Positions 22,981 to 34,889 of a stretch of DNA of 64,000 nt are shown piece after piece. The position numbers and the translations under genes are program-made. The stretch spans positions 1,804,724 through 1,868,723 of the forward strand of contig OU744453.1 of assembly GCA_916610825.1 (NCBI GenBank), given 5' to 3'. The first letter of the stretch is position 1; every line of letters starts with the position of its first letter. The notes under the pieces were generated by a model. That model was not told the DNA's origin. It saw nothing but the letters and a program-made list of their open reading frames with translations, and ran no database searches. The DNA comes from Haliclystus octoradiatus (Eukaryota; Cnidaria; Staurozoa; Stauromedusae; Haliclystidae).

Positions 22981-23064
22981 GCCTGCTTGCAGACTCACTG
23001 TCAAAATGTAAACTTGGTAACTGTTTACCAAATTTACATTTTGACAGTGAGTCTGCGAGCAGGC
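22981..23064. repeat. 84-bp near-perfect palindrome (hairpin)
   Basis: Two arms of about 40 bases (starting GCCTGCTTGCAGACTCAC, ending GTGAGTCTGCGAGCAGGC) are reverse complements with only about two mismatches and a loop of a few bases. If the AATAAA at 23202 ends the calmodulin transcript, the hairpin lies in its 3' UTR. Confidence 0.9.
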
Positions 23065-23201
23065 TACCTTGGCACATTTTATGAGATTATATCTTGCCAT
23101 TTGGATCGGATGCGAAAAAGCGGGTAAAAAGTTGCCTTTGAAATGGTTTGACGCGAGCGTCGTGATGTTTAAACTAGTTCAGTATGTAAGCCCCAAAAGT
23201 G

Positions 23202-23207
23202 AATAAA
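23202..23207 (+). terminator. Candidate distal poly(A) signal of calmodulin
   Basis: First AATAAA downstream of the calmodulin stop codon, 1.2 kb away. Its use is not shown by the sequence. Confidence 0.3.
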
Positions 23208-23899
23208 ATCCAATGAATTTTGTGACGCATCCAAAATTAAGCGTCAAAACTACATTGCGCATGCTTAGTATGGTAAATTTGTGCCATACAACCCCAATAA
23301 TGAAAACCTATAAATTATTTTTCCAAAATTGTCACATTTTTAGTGATTTTGCAAATTTCGGTCCTGATTTCTGGATAATTATACGGCGACGGTCAAAGAT
23401 GACGCGTGCGTCATGACCTTTGACCCCTATACAAATTCGCAGCCCGAAATCTACATCTGACCTCTGAACTTGATCATTTATGCATTCGTGTGCTATTGTA
23501 TCTACTTTGCTTCTCCTCAAGGATAGTGAGTAGTGAGATACTTGACTACTACAATTCGTTGTAATGCTTGGACATGTGTTCTTTAATCATAATAATCTCC
23601 TCATTACAGTATAACGTATATATATATATATATACATCTTTACAATAACAGCTGTTAATAGTTGATGACTATGTTAATACACAATACAAATTTATAAAAT
23701 TAATTATTATGTACACTAGTCTATATATATTCTATACTACTATATATATATATACATTTTTGACTGCTATTTTTACCATCTATCTGAACATAGATTATAG
23801 CAACAGTAAACTTTCAATTTATTTTTATCAGTATCTTCATGTTAAATATAATTATTGCAACATCATCCTGTGTGCGTTGATGGACGTCTGTCTCAGTCA

Positions 23900-24749
23900 T
23901 CAGCTCATTCGCTTTGAGTTTGAGGGCAATTGAGGCCAGTTTGGTTGAGGTTGTTTGTGAAGATCCCTGAAAAGCAGTAAACACAAATTAAAATTATATA
24001 ACAGACTACCAATTACATTGTAGTAATCGGAACTTTGAAGAGGGTATATATTTGGAAATATCAAAGATTCTGCTGGAAGAAGGAAGAATTACATACTACA
24101 GTATAGTATTAAAGAATATAAAAGCCAGATAATAAATTAATCTACGGTATGAAATTGAAGAAATAATGATTAATCAAAGAAGTTTCAGTTTTACCTTAAT
24201 TTTGAAATTTAAATGACAATTGTTCTCCCATCATGCTCACTAGCATATATCCAACATATCAGAATTCTAGTGTAGTTTTCTAAAACCAAAGGAAGGAAAG
24301 ATTTTGAATCTAATGGAAGTAAAAACTCAATTTTTGCATGGTAAAAGTCTACTTACCTGCCTGAATACACACCGGCAAATTTATTCGGGAATTTGAACAT
24401 TGCTGGTTTTATTTTTTTCTTTATATTGTCTTGGGAAATTTCTTTAATGTAGTAAAATAATTATAAACTGTTGAATTTGAAATTTTTAGATAAATCTGAT
24501 ATGATTTCGATGCATTATATTTCTCACCTCCAGGCCCAATTGTTACGCTCGCAAACGTCAGAATTTGACGAGCATTTTCTTCGCATATTAGTTTAGCAGA
24601 AGTAGCAATTAGTCAATTAGGTTTGCTTAAAATAAAAAATGCAATAGACATAGTATAAAACTCGGGATTAATATTCAAGCAAGACAACGACAAATTAAAA
24701 GAAGCAATGCCGACAATTATGATTATATGAACTTACCGTTTCGATTCAT
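23900..24749 (-). CDS. Small unrecognised multi-exon gene (58 aa)
   Basis: Read leftwards, the coding exons are 24749-24737, 24578-24528, 24402-24357 and 23966-23900 (13/51/46/67 nt). All have GT-AG borders with good donors (GTAAGT, GTGAGA, GTAAGT) and phases that match, giving 58 codons plus stop. An in-frame stop lies just before the ATG. The product starts MNRNENARQILTFASVTIG, has a short hydrophobic stretch (about residues 9-25), then a basic/aromatic segment and a Pro/Asn-rich tail ending SNSKRMS. I do not recognise it. Two further spliced exons (24907-24937 and one ending at 25027) precede it as leader. They contain an earlier ATG (24933) whose different frame would give about 48 codons and overlaps this one, so the true reading frame is not settled. 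Splicing is much better supported than the protein. Confidence 0.5.
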
Positions 24750-24906
24750 AATTCAATCGGGAACGTGAAATGCGGAAAGTAGCCTGGAAAATGATAGTTA
24801 ATGTACGAGAAATTAGTGAATTGAATCTCAACATTATTATAAGCAAAAATAATGAACTAAAATGAATGAAACGTTTTTGAAAGAATGAAAGAAAATCTGA
24901 AAATAC

Positions 24907-24937
24907 CTTGAACTCTGCGCTCTTCCAATTCATACTC
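24907..24937 (-). other. 5' leader exon of the small minus-strand gene
   Basis: A 31-nt exon bounded by TTTTAG and a GTATTT donor on the minus strand. It contains an ATG at 24933 that opens MNWKSAEFK and would continue into the exon at 24783-24737 in another frame. It is either an upstream ORF or the real start. Confidence 0.45.
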
Positions 24938-25026
24938 CTAAAATTAATTAATTAATTGATGAAACAGTGGGAGTAAATCATTGTAATTATGGGAATAAAA
25001 ATACCAAAAATCGAAAATATAAATAC

Positions 25027-26678
25027 CTAGTTGCTTTTTCGTTCTCCAAAATCGTTTTAAAACTCTACAGCAACCTTGAGACCGTATCACTGCGACCGTT
25101 TTCCTTTACTGCTTTCTGAAAATGGGCAGTAATATCTAATTTCTAGCAAACTTGTCTGAAACTCCCTCCTAGGAAGTCTATACTCCTTTGGGATTTCAGA
25201 CAAAGACACATCTGCTATTGACATTAAGAACATTTCAAATGAAATTTACTCGAGTCAGTTTATTATAACTCCCTTGAGAGACGGCATAGAAAATTGACAA
25301 AAATGTAATTTCCAAACTTTGATAACCCGAAAATGAGAGAATATTGCCAGTACAGCATAGCGACTGCAGTCAAAAATGTCACCTCTATACTGCGACCACC
25401 TATCTATAGTGGTCACTATTGGAAAGTCTGAAATAATATTTTCTATTCAAGCAACCCTGTATGTAAGGGCCACCTGTCTATAGCGGTCATTTTTGGAATC
25501 GCTGAAACAATACTTTCTATTAAATTACCCCTGTGTAAAGCGTAGACCCTGAACCAATCCTGCCTCTCATGGTCTCACATCATATGACTGGCTGTCAGGT
25601 TTCAATGTGGTGTTTTCTTTCTATCATTTAACCATGAGTCCGAGCATGGCGGAGCTATTCTTACAAGGCAGATTGCACATATATCTCATGTTAAATCCTA
25701 ATCACATGATATTCACTATTAATTAACTGTTGATTAGTACACAAAATAATCAACGAGCAGCTAACTGAGCTATAGTCGGCGTGTCTACAATATAGTTGAA
25801 ACTAAGCCTTTGTCAAGCAGGAACGTTTCTCAAATCCTGCATAACAATTTGAGGATAATGAAATCAAAACAGAAAATATAGGATTGAAGGTTATTATGAA
25901 TTTATGAAAGATAACAATTTAATAGCAGGATTATTGATAATTTTTCATCCTTGGTTTGATATTTTGGTTGGTTGGAGCTTGTGACAGTATTCATCCTTTA
26001 AAAATAACGTAACACGAATTTCGAGGAACATTAACATTTTATCTGTATCAAAATACAAAATGCGACTCTCTCTCTGGTCAATATCTAGATCAATTGCCGT
26101 ATATGCAGCATAAAGAAGAACACATATGATATTAATAAAATTAATTTAACGATAACAATCAAATGAATTAAAAGGCCGAGCGCCACATATCTTTTCCGGG
26201 CAACTTGAAATTCACACAAAATGTTCATAAAAATACCATAAATATTTCGCCGTTTCTTGTTTTAGTCAAATTTTATCGAGGAGCTCACCAACAATGAATT
26301 TGTAAATCATTTCACGGTCAGAGCCCTCTTAATTCATACATTTCGTGCTTTCGTCATGCTTCTATGGATTCGTAAAATCAAAGGTGAAAAAAATAATCAC
26401 AGACCATGAAGCTCACATGCAGCATTTTCTCAAAACGATAAGAAGGCTTTGAACGTGAATCATGAAATATAAATTGGAGTTTTGAAGGGTTCACAATAAA
26501 ATTTAATTGAAACAAGAAATAGGGAATTGTTCAGCATATTTTTATGAACACTTTTATGAGATTTTCAAGTTGCCCGGAGAAACCTGCCGTTTTAGGTCTG
26601 TGGCGCTTGGTCTATAACTTGCCTACATAACTTAACTTTACATTATATAGCTACTTAATTTTAAAATCTAAATATAAT
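25027..26678. other. Gap between the small gene and DDI2
   Basis: The first 60 or so bases (minus strand, donor CTAG|GTATTT at 25027) look like the first leader exon of the small gene. Fragments of the pogo-like CCACTATAGACAGGTGG repeat lie at about 25370-25520, and a TIR element at 26174-26612. No other gene was seen. Confidence 0.4.
26174..26612. mobile_element. TIR element (MITE-like), 439 bp
   Basis: The left end GGCCGAGCGCCACA and the reverse complement of the right end (GACCAAGCGCCACA) match. The inverted similarity continues through CCGGGCAACTTGAAA to GTTCATAAAAATA, about 60-75 bases in. No clear target duplication is visible, so the superfamily is unassigned. Confidence 0.7.
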
Positions 26679-29600
26679 TTATGATGTGTCTTTTGATGAC
26701 TCTGCTAATGCTTTTGCTAATTGGCCATCTTCTTGTTCTTGAGTTGCATTTCCATCGCCTAAAAGAGACAGCAAATATAAATAGTTTTAATACAATTGAA
26801 CTCAGCTAACCGTTAACTGCTGCCATTATTATTATCCCCACAATAATATCTGGGGCCTGCTAATCAGCCCCAGGGTCTGCCGTTTATAAACTAACACAGG
26901 ATTTTTTGTTCAAGGAAATAACACCAAAACAATTAAAAAAAAATCAGGGCTGATACGCAGGCTATATATCCTGATACAAACTGATTTATATATTCTATTA
27001 TTCTATTATTATATTATTATTCTATTATTCTTATATTTCTATTATTCTATATTCTATTTTCCATACAAACTTTTACAATTATTCCCATCTGGTTTAATGC
27101 CCCATTCTTCATTCCCATTAAAAGCAGTTCAACTGCAAATCTATTATGTCAAACCATATTCAATTTTTCTCGTAAAATGTCTGGACTCGCCCATTGTATA
27201 GGCCGGGCGTAATTTGATATATGTGCAAAACTCATAAGGTGTAAATTAATTTATATATGAATAAGAAACCTATAATTAGTGAACAGAGGATTGGTTCAGT
27301 GCATCTAACAGCTGGAATGACCATTATCACACTATGGTATACAAGCGGGATTCATAGGAAGCAGAAATACCTGTAGAGATTTCTTGGTATCGAGAAATGG
27401 AAATTTGTTAAAAATAAAGTCACAGGAAACAAGAATTTCAGAAAATCAATAAAACTATAATTTTTGTATTAAAAAGAATAGATGGAATGGATTTCTAACG
27501 TAAAAGATATCTATCATTTCATTGGAAATTTTTACTTGTTATCTTTTTGCTAAGAGAGCGAGTTGGTTGGGCTTGCAAGCTGCGTGAGAGCAGGAATTGA
27601 TGGAATGGATTTCTAACGTAAAAGATATCTATCATTTCATTGGAAATTTTTACTTGTTATCTTTTTGCTAAGAGAGCGAGTTGGTTGGGCTTGCAAGCTG
27701 CGTGAGAGCAGGAATTGATGGAATGGATTTCTAACGTAAAAGATATCTATCATTTCATTGGAAATTTTTACTTGTTATCTTTTTGCTAAGAGAGCGAGTT
27801 GGTTGGGCTTGCAAGCTGCGTGAGAGCAGGAATTGATGGAATGGATTTCTAACGTAAAAGATATCTATCATTTCATTGGAAATTTTTACTTGTTATCTTT
27901 TTGCTAAGAGAGCGAGTTGGTTGGGCTTGCAAGCTGCGTGAGAGCAGGAATTGATGGAATGGATTTCTAACGTAAAAGAAATCTATCATTTCATTGGAAG
28001 TTTTTACTTGTTATCTTTTTGCTAAGAGAGCGAGTTGGTTGGGCTTGCAAGCTGCGTGAGAGCAGGAATTGATGGAATGGATTTCTAACGTAAAAGAAAT
28101 CTATCATTTCATTGGAAGTTTTTACTTGTTATCTTTTTGCTAAGAGAGCGAGTTGGTTGGGCTTGCAAGCTGCGTGAGAGCAGGAATTGATGGAATGGAT
28201 TTCTAACGTAAAAGAAATCTATCATTTCATTGGAAGTTTTTACTTGTTATCTTTTTGCTAAGAGAGCGAGTTGGTTGGGCTTGCAAGCTGCGTGAGAGCA
28301 GGAATTGATGGAATGGATTTCTAACGTAAAAGATATCTATCATTTCATTGGAAATTTTTACTTGTTATCGTTTTGCTAAGAGAGCGAGCAGTGATTATTG
28401 GAATGATCTGGACCATTTCAACCGTCATCCTTAGATAGTATTCATTTGATGTTTTAGATAAAGTCAAGGGCAGGCTGAGTTGAAATTTGGGGAATTTGAA
28501 AAATTAGTCGATTAGATATCATCAGATTTGAAGTATGGTTGCTCTGCCATCTGAGCTAATCATCCGTAAAGATTTGCACACAACCAGAAACCACGCTTTA
28601 CAATAGGTGATTATCAGATATCACAGAATAATATTATGATTATTATCCTCATTTCAAAACTAACCTTCCTGAGTTTGTCTTGCACATTGAGGTAGATCTC
28701 CTTCTGAAAGAAATGATGTTTGGGTGTTGGTTGTTCCTATGCATAACGCATTCTTACTTAAATCAATACAACACTGAAAAATATTGAAAAACAGAAGGGT
28801 ATAATTAAAAATAATAATATTGAACTTTTATCACAATTTAACAAGTTAGAAAATCGATTTACTCTGAATGCTGTCACAAAGTGGAACCTGATTCTCGGGA
28901 GATAATCAATCATCAGAAATTCAGAAGGTTTTCAATTATTTTCAAATTACGGATTTGGATTTCATATTTTCTGACATTCGTTTCATGTAGGGCCTACAGT
29001 AATTCAAATTTCAGAATCTGCAGAATTATGAAACATTCCAAATTCAATTTAAAAGAAGATTTTTGATCTGATAATGTGATTCGTGGTCAGACATTTGTGA
29101 CGCCCTGGATTCAATGTTCTTGAATATCGTTAGGGTCCGGCATTGAAGATAGTTGGCTGTTGATTAGAAATTTTGATGTAATAGGCTACTAAGTCATCAA
29201 TGTTTAATTTCCTAATAGGGTTTTCCTAACTCATTTTAAAAGAATTAAAACTGAACATTTTGAACTTAACTTGTTGTACACAGTACCTTGATTACTTTCC
29301 CAAGATTTTTCAACAAAGCATTTTTTTAGAAATAAGCAGTTAGTTCATTGAAAATTTCAAATCTTCAAAAATGAAGATTCAAAGTGATATCATAAATGTC
29401 AAATTTTTTATCACAACAAGTGAACGCATCATCACAACAGCGATTGATCATTGGTTGATAACAACAAAAAACTTATTCTTATTTCTCAAAAGATAATAAT
29501 AATAACTATGTAATTGTGTATAGCATCTATATAGCATTTCTTAGGCATCTAGGTTATATATAGAAAATATATCTGTTTATCGAAAAACTTGGCAAAGTAG

Positions 29601-31628
29601 GCCTAATCAAGGTACTTAGAACATCATGTTAAGTTTTTAGTAACATTTTTAGTTTTTTTGTGAGTCAACGCTAAATTGTCATGGAAGGTTTCTAGACAAG
29701 TTCATGAAAAATGGACATAATACTGTTCATGAACTAATGAAATGTCTTATACAGACATGAGAATTGAAATTTCAAAAATAGTCTGAAATCTACAATGTCT
29801 TGATAAATTTCAATGGGTTTAAAAAGGAAAAAGCAATAACTATTGAGTTTCACAAGGCCAAAAGTGGTCTAAAACCCGCTAAAAATCTATTCTCATGTCT
29901 GCTTATACCGTTCATGAACTAATGAAATTTAAAACTCTACGGTTGTTACCTGATGGCGTTTCAACATATCTAAACCAAGTAACATGTCCATCTTTTGATC
30001 TTCCAAAATTGAAAACGATGACGGAAAATAATCCTCTTCAATTTGTATTTGGCATACGTGGACGCGGCCAAGAATTCTTTGTGTGCCAACACCAACAGCT
30101 GTACCCGCCCAACGGGCATCAATTAAATGCGTAATATTACAACGTTCTGCACATGCTTTGCTCATAATAGTCATTTGTGCACCTGAATCAACAAACGCTT
30201 TAACATGATGTCCGTTTACTTTACAGTCAATATATAACATAAATACTTGTGCAAATGATTCGGGGGAATGTTCCATTGCCGTTGCCATATTTGCATTAAC
30301 ATTTTCCATACGGATTTCTTCAGCAATACGTCTTTGGATTTCAGGATCAAATGGATTAGCTGTTAGCATCTGTATTCGTTGTCTTTGACGTTCCATCATT
30401 TCTCGACGTTGTTCATCAAATAATCTTCGAAATTCTTCAGTATTACTATTTACAAGCGCTTCAGCTAGACGTGGATTTCTTTCTTTTAATAATGATAATT
30501 GATGAGGATTAGAAAGGAGCATTTGTCGTACAACTTCAGGATCATCAAGATTCTGAGTATTTGATTGTGAAGGAGCAGCATTTCTTGATTGAGAAAAAGG
30601 GGCATTTACAGCTGTCTGACGTGTCTGTGTCTGGGATGAGCCAGGAATTTGTACCACTGTCCAATCAATTGCTGGCATGACAGGTGCTCCTTGAAATAAA
30701 AATAGTTTGGTACAATGAAAAAAGTCTCTTCGACCTGATTCACTGGAAAAATTAACAAGTTTGAGACATAGGCTTACAATACAGTAGAAACTGTTTATAA
30801 CGTCACCTTGTATAACGGATTATTGTTTATAACGTACTTATTGTTTTTTCCCAGCATATTTTAGTAGGTTTTCTCTTAATAATTATCGGTTATAGCGTCA
30901 CTGTTTATAACGGATTACCTCTTATAACGTCACTCATTTTTATTCCTGTGAACTAATAAAATTGTTTATATCGTCTTATTTTGCACAAATTTTTCGTTTT
31001 CATTATCAAATACAAACAACATAGTTTTTTTTCGTTTCCATGCAAACGTGCTTATATAAGCTCATGTGGTTGTATTTACAATAAAATTACGAAGTAAAAG
31101 AAAATAATTACACACACACACACAAAAAGGGAAGGGAGAATGAACACACTTGGTAGCAGATGTCTAGAAAAGAGATGTCTGTTGGAGATTCGGATGTGGG
31201 ATGCTTTCTGAAGTAGGGTAGGCCTATAATAGCAAGAATGTTAATGATACTACAAATAATTAAAACCTCATAAATACGCTTATTGATAGTTTCAAACTAC
31301 TCCCAATGAAGAGTAGGGATCATATCCTACCTGTCGGTCCTGCCCCAGATGTATTCATTGGCGAATTTCTTTGTTGAATTTGTTGTGGCTGTACAATGGC
31401 AGATGAAGCAGGTTTGACTGTTAATAGTATTACATCTCCATCAGTAACACCCAAAGACGTTATTGTTTTATCATCCCCAAGTAGCATTTTACCATTAACG
31501 AATAAAAGTTGGTTTTCTGGTAAAATTTGACTTTCCATTTGCACAAGAACTCTTAGATTTTCAAGTTCAATATCAGGACTAATTTCAAGTGGTAAAACAT
31601 TATCGCCGTAAGATATTGTGAGCTGCAT
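26679..31628 (-). CDS. DDI2: DDI1/DDI2-type ubiquitin-like aspartic protease
   Basis: Exons, in transcript order, are 31628-31331, 30689-29950, 28773-28665 and 26758-26679 (298/740/109/80 nt), in phase, 408 aa plus stop. The order is: N-terminal ubiquitin-like domain (about 1-75); Gln/Ser-rich linker; helical HDD region with [20 protein letters not shown]; retroviral-type aspartic protease domain with catalytic DSGAQ (Asp at about 267) and the conserved [14 protein letters not shown] segment; and a C-terminal ubiquitin-interacting-like helix ([13 protein letters not shown]). DDI proteins are host shuttle factors that bring ubiquitinated clients to the proteasome and cleave substrates such as NRF1. 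The length matches human DDI2 (about 400 aa). The last intron holds a 118-bp minisatellite and a SINE. It is head-to-head with POLR2D. Confidence 0.96.
27481..28388. repeat. 118-bp minisatellite, about 7.7 copies
   Basis: Copies start at 27481, 27599, 27717, 27835, 27953, 28071, 28189 and 28307 (last partial, about 82 bp). Units are almost identical. Copies 1-4 and 8 read AAAGATATC and GGAAATTTTT, while copies 5-7 read AAAGAAATC and GGAAGTTTTT, so a variant block was amplified inside the array. It sits in the last intron of the DDI2-type gene. Confidence 0.97.
28389..28568 (-). repeat. SINE-A, 5' part, abutting the minisatellite
   Basis: On the minus strand it begins GATTAGCTCAGATGGCAGAG and continues with the family's GACTTTATCTAAAACATC block. 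The 3' part is missing where it meets the minisatellite. The unit's GCTAAGAGAGCG resembles the SINE-A 3' end (CGCTAAGAGCAATGAT on the plus strand at 49190). Confidence 0.7.
30782..30970. mobile_element. Pogo-like repeat fragment
   Basis: After a TA it begins CAGTAGAAACTGTTTATAACG and repeats TATAACG-type motifs several times. The opposite terminal CTACTG-TA end is not visible, so the element is incomplete. It lies in intron 1 of the DDI2-type gene. Confidence 0.45.
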
Positions 31629-32060
31629 TTTGTCATGAAATTCTTTAAAATTAAATAAACAAAATTAAAAATAAATTCTTGTCAAGTTTCTGATAACTAC
31701 TGAGCTTTTCAAAATTGTGAGAAATGCAGAGAAATGTTGAAGTTTCTAGATGCAGTGTCAGCATCTTTTTATTATGAATTTGAAGTTTAGAATAGATTGA
31801 ACGGGTGTAATAATGGACAAATAAAAGCAAGTATAAAATTTATATAAATTCAAAAAATATTCACATTTATATTTAAAACTATCAAAACAGTTGTAAAAAC
31901 GTATTAAATATAAAATGAAGTAGGATTTAGTTGAATATATTTATATCTTTGTTTCGAGAATATATTTAGATTATCTACAGTTTTAAAGTGATACCCCCGT
32001 TATCTTTTTTCAAAGCCATTTATTTGACCAATATGAGGCACATTCAACAGCATTTTCAAC
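31629..32060. promoter_or_regulatory. Shared DDI2-POLR2D divergent promoter
   Basis: Only 432 bases separate the two start codons, which point away from each other. Both 5' UTRs and both core promoters must fit here unless leader exons are hidden. No TATA box stands out for POLR2D. Confidence 0.6.
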
Positions 32061-34463
32061 ATGGCCGCCAAAGAAGATGAAGACGCATCTACTCTTCAAT
32101 TTGCTGATGGTAAGAATGCTAGAATGTAGTATTTGTATATGAAATTGTAAATTTTTTAGGCTACTAACTTGTTCAAGCTTTTTTTTACATAACATAATAC
32201 ATAAACATAGGCCTACTCGATGACTGAAACGCCAGTCTGAGTTGTTGCCAGATATTACGTCGCTGTCGCTAATTTCAATTATTTCATGCAACAGTTCCAC
32301 TTGTTGTCTAATAGACTTTGGCACTTTCCACTTGAATCCTAGTCTCCGTTCTCCGAGCCGAGTACCTATTGAAGTTGTCAAATTGAAGTTGATAGTCTGA
32401 GACAACATTCTAAAATACGCCAACATCTAGTTGGATCTTGGAAGTCATAGGAAAATTCTATGTTGCCAGTCTTCATCCATAGTGGAATCCTTGAATTTGG
32501 AACGCCGGATATCTACTCCAAAATTACGCCACGCCAAGTCAGCATTCAATAATACGCCAAAAAGCCCAAATTTAGTTGAAAACTATAGAAAATTATCAAA
32601 TTTTCACGCCAAAGAAATCAAATTGGGTAAAATCAGCTCAGTTCTACGCCGGATAAATTGGAGTGGAATTTCCCTCTCAGCGCTTTGGCGGTGGATTTTG
32701 TATCATATTTTGATAATAATACTATGCATCTTCTATCGTTATCATATAATTTTGGCGGAAAATATCCAGCGGAGAAAATTTCCCGAATGCAGACTGGTGT
32801 TACAGTTTGTCTTTATAAAAGATGCAATAAATTTATGAAAAATCAGTACAATTCATGTCAGATCCCGTATCCGTATATTTTTAATGTTATAATTGTATAG
32901 TTGATTTTCTTACGCCTTCCTGGTGCTTCATGATGCAATAATTGTGTTTATATAACCCATATTGCAGAGAAAGTGTTAAATATTTGTAAAATAGTTATCT
33001 ATAGAATATCCTATTGTGTGGCCGCCTCGGAGATCAAGTAGAAAAGCACCCTACTCTGGAAGCTGGTCAATCATCAATGAATACAAGAATCCTATTTTAA
33101 TCCCCCAAATATGCACCCAAATTTCTGATTGATTACGGTCGAACGTCATCAAACATTTTTGTGCCACCCCTGAGATTTCGGCTAGAGAAGCCATACTCTG
33201 CAGTCGATGTTAGAAGGGTTACAGGCACAAGATGTCTTGGATGTAAAGTATGTTATTTCTATTTCCCATTCATGAAAATGAACAAAAAGTTCAACGCCCC
33301 AATGAGGACGATAGTTCCCTGTTTCCATTGAGGAAAAACCGGGTGACTCATTATACGTAGCCTAGGCATATTAGAATTAGAATTAATTGCAGAGTAGGCC
33401 TAATACCACACTTAATAGGACACCACATCACCAAGATAACATTTTCGGCCTCTCCAGTTACCTGCTAAGATTGCAATCATCTATTTAAAAGGTAGGCTAC
33501 TCTGCTGGCTTCCTCGGTATATCTCATCAGAAACTGGATTTAATTAATTAGTCAACATTTACGAATTTAATTTATTATGATCTTCATTTGTTATTACAGA
33601 TTTCAAAACAGCTCAAACATTATTGATATCAGAAGTTGCTATGTTGTTAGATCATCGTAAAGTTCAACACGAGAGCTCAGAGAATCAAGATGGTTTAGAT
33701 CTGTCGGAAGTGTTTATGAAAACAGCGGAATATACACAGAAATTTAGTTATTTTAAAAACAGAGAAACAATTGCCCAGATAAGAGGGTAAGTTTTAAGTG
33801 ATTAGGAATTACGCAAAAAGCATCAGGAATTTTTTCTTCGTATTTCTAGTGTTGCCTATTCGTATGGATGGCTGATAAAATAATAAAAGTAATCTAGAAC
33901 AGATATTATACCTACCTATATTATTTATAAGTGCCCTCATTCATTTATCTGCACAGATCTCTTTGAATTCTAATTTATTTTTAAAATTCTAGAACTTTCA
34001 TTGAAATCATTCTCGTTTTATTTATTTATTTGACCTTTTTTCAATATTTCTTGTAGCGCAGTTTCTCTTGAATAGCTCATAAGAATAAGATTGATCAATG
34101 TCTAGTCCATGCATTGATGGTTGTATTGTTGTTTTTCTTTTCTTTAAGGTTATTATCGAAGAAAAATTTACATCAGTTTGAAATTGCATGCCTAGCTAAC
34201 CTTTGTCCTGAGACCTCTGAAGAGGCTCTCAAACTTATTCCAAGGTAAGAAAGCGTTGAATTTGTAGTTATCTTAAATATTGTAGGCCTACACTGTTGGC
34301 CTCCATTAAATGTGAGGATTCCACTAATCTATAATGGATAGAAATCGTACTGGCTATTCAGTATTATTTTATTTTAACTTCTAGTTTGGAATCAAGATTT
34401 AACGAGGAAGAACTACAACAGATGCTAGATGAAATTATGACACATCGACGTTTTCAAGGATAA
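32061..34463 (+). CDS. POLR2D: RNA polymerase II subunit RPB4
   Basis: Exons are 32061-32109, 33600-33786, 34149-34244 and 34385-34463 (49/187/96/79 nt), which join in phase to 136 codons plus stop. Human POLR2D has about 142 aa. Recognisable family segments are an acidic N-terminus ending [18 protein letters not shown], then [14 protein letters not shown], then [20 protein letters not shown], then [24 protein letters not shown]4 pairs with RPB7 to form the stalk of polymerase II and helps in initiation and mRNA export. It is transcribed away from DDI2 and towards GMPS, with 749 bases between the two stop codons. AATAAA at 34561 fits its 3' end. Confidence 0.97.
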
Positions 34464-34560
34464 CAAATCATAACGTTATTTTGATTTTCAATTGAAATAT
34501 ATTTATGTTTAACAATCAGATAGAAGAACTTCTTCGAGAAATGTATTTAGGTAAATATTA

Positions 34561-34566
34561 AATAAA
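34561..34566 (+). terminator. Poly(A) signal of POLR2D
   Basis: AATAAA about 98 bases after the stop codon. Confidence 0.55.
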
Positions 34567-34682
34567 AAAGACATTAATGAAGACGTTAATTCATCAAGAC
34601 AAATGTGTTAAAATGTGGTTAATTATAGAACTCTAATGATATTATTTGTTTTCTTGTATGTGCAACTGAAGTACTGGATAAA

Positions 34683-34889
34683 CCTCCTGCGAAAACAGTT
34701 TAGAAGTTCATGAACAGTTCATGAACGTTAAATGGCCCCAAATTTTCATGAACTGTTCATGAACTGTCTGTGAGTGTTCATGAACTGTTCATGAACAGTT
34801 CATGAACAATTCAGGAAAATCGGAGCCATTAAACGTTCATAAACTGTTCATGAACTGTTCATGAACTCCTGAACTGTTTTTCGCAGGGG
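34683..34889. mobile_element. MITE-like element built of GTTCATGAAC palindromes
   Basis: The left end (CCTCCTGCGAAAACAGTTTA) and the reverse complement of the right end (CCCCTGCGAAAAACAGTTCA) match. The inverted similarity continues about 50 bases inwards through GTTCATGAACAGTTCATGAAC and GTTAAATGGC / GTTTAATGGC. The 207-bp element contains about nine GTTCATGAAC decamers, themselves perfect palindromes. No target duplication is evident. Confidence 0.75.

Larger units (their letters stand above)
22014..23899. other. Calmodulin 3' region and gap to next gene
   Basis: Probably calmodulin 3' UTR for an unknown distance; the first AATAAA I see is at 23202-23207. The stretch contains a near-perfect hairpin at 22981-23064 and short TA runs near 23615 and 23740. 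No coding exon was recognised. Confidence 0.45.

Noticed and set aside
27481-28388. CRISPR-like array
   Set aside because: The whole 118-bp unit repeats with no unique spacers, in an animal intron; it is a minisatellite.
28665-28703. Separate 39-nt exon starting after TTTCAG at 28704
   Set aside because: The frame is open through that AG and continues to the true acceptor at 28774, giving the conserved [11 protein letters not shown] segment.
29950-30689. Retroviral protease from an endogenous element
   Set aside because: The aspartic protease domain is flanked by a ubiquitin-like domain and the helical DDI region in a four-exon host gene, so it is DDI1/DDI2.
32010-32838. Frames of 138 and 135 codons near POLR2D exon 1
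   Set aside because: They lie mostly in POLR2D intron 1 (one overlaps exon 1 antisense), show no known motif and no codon or splice context.
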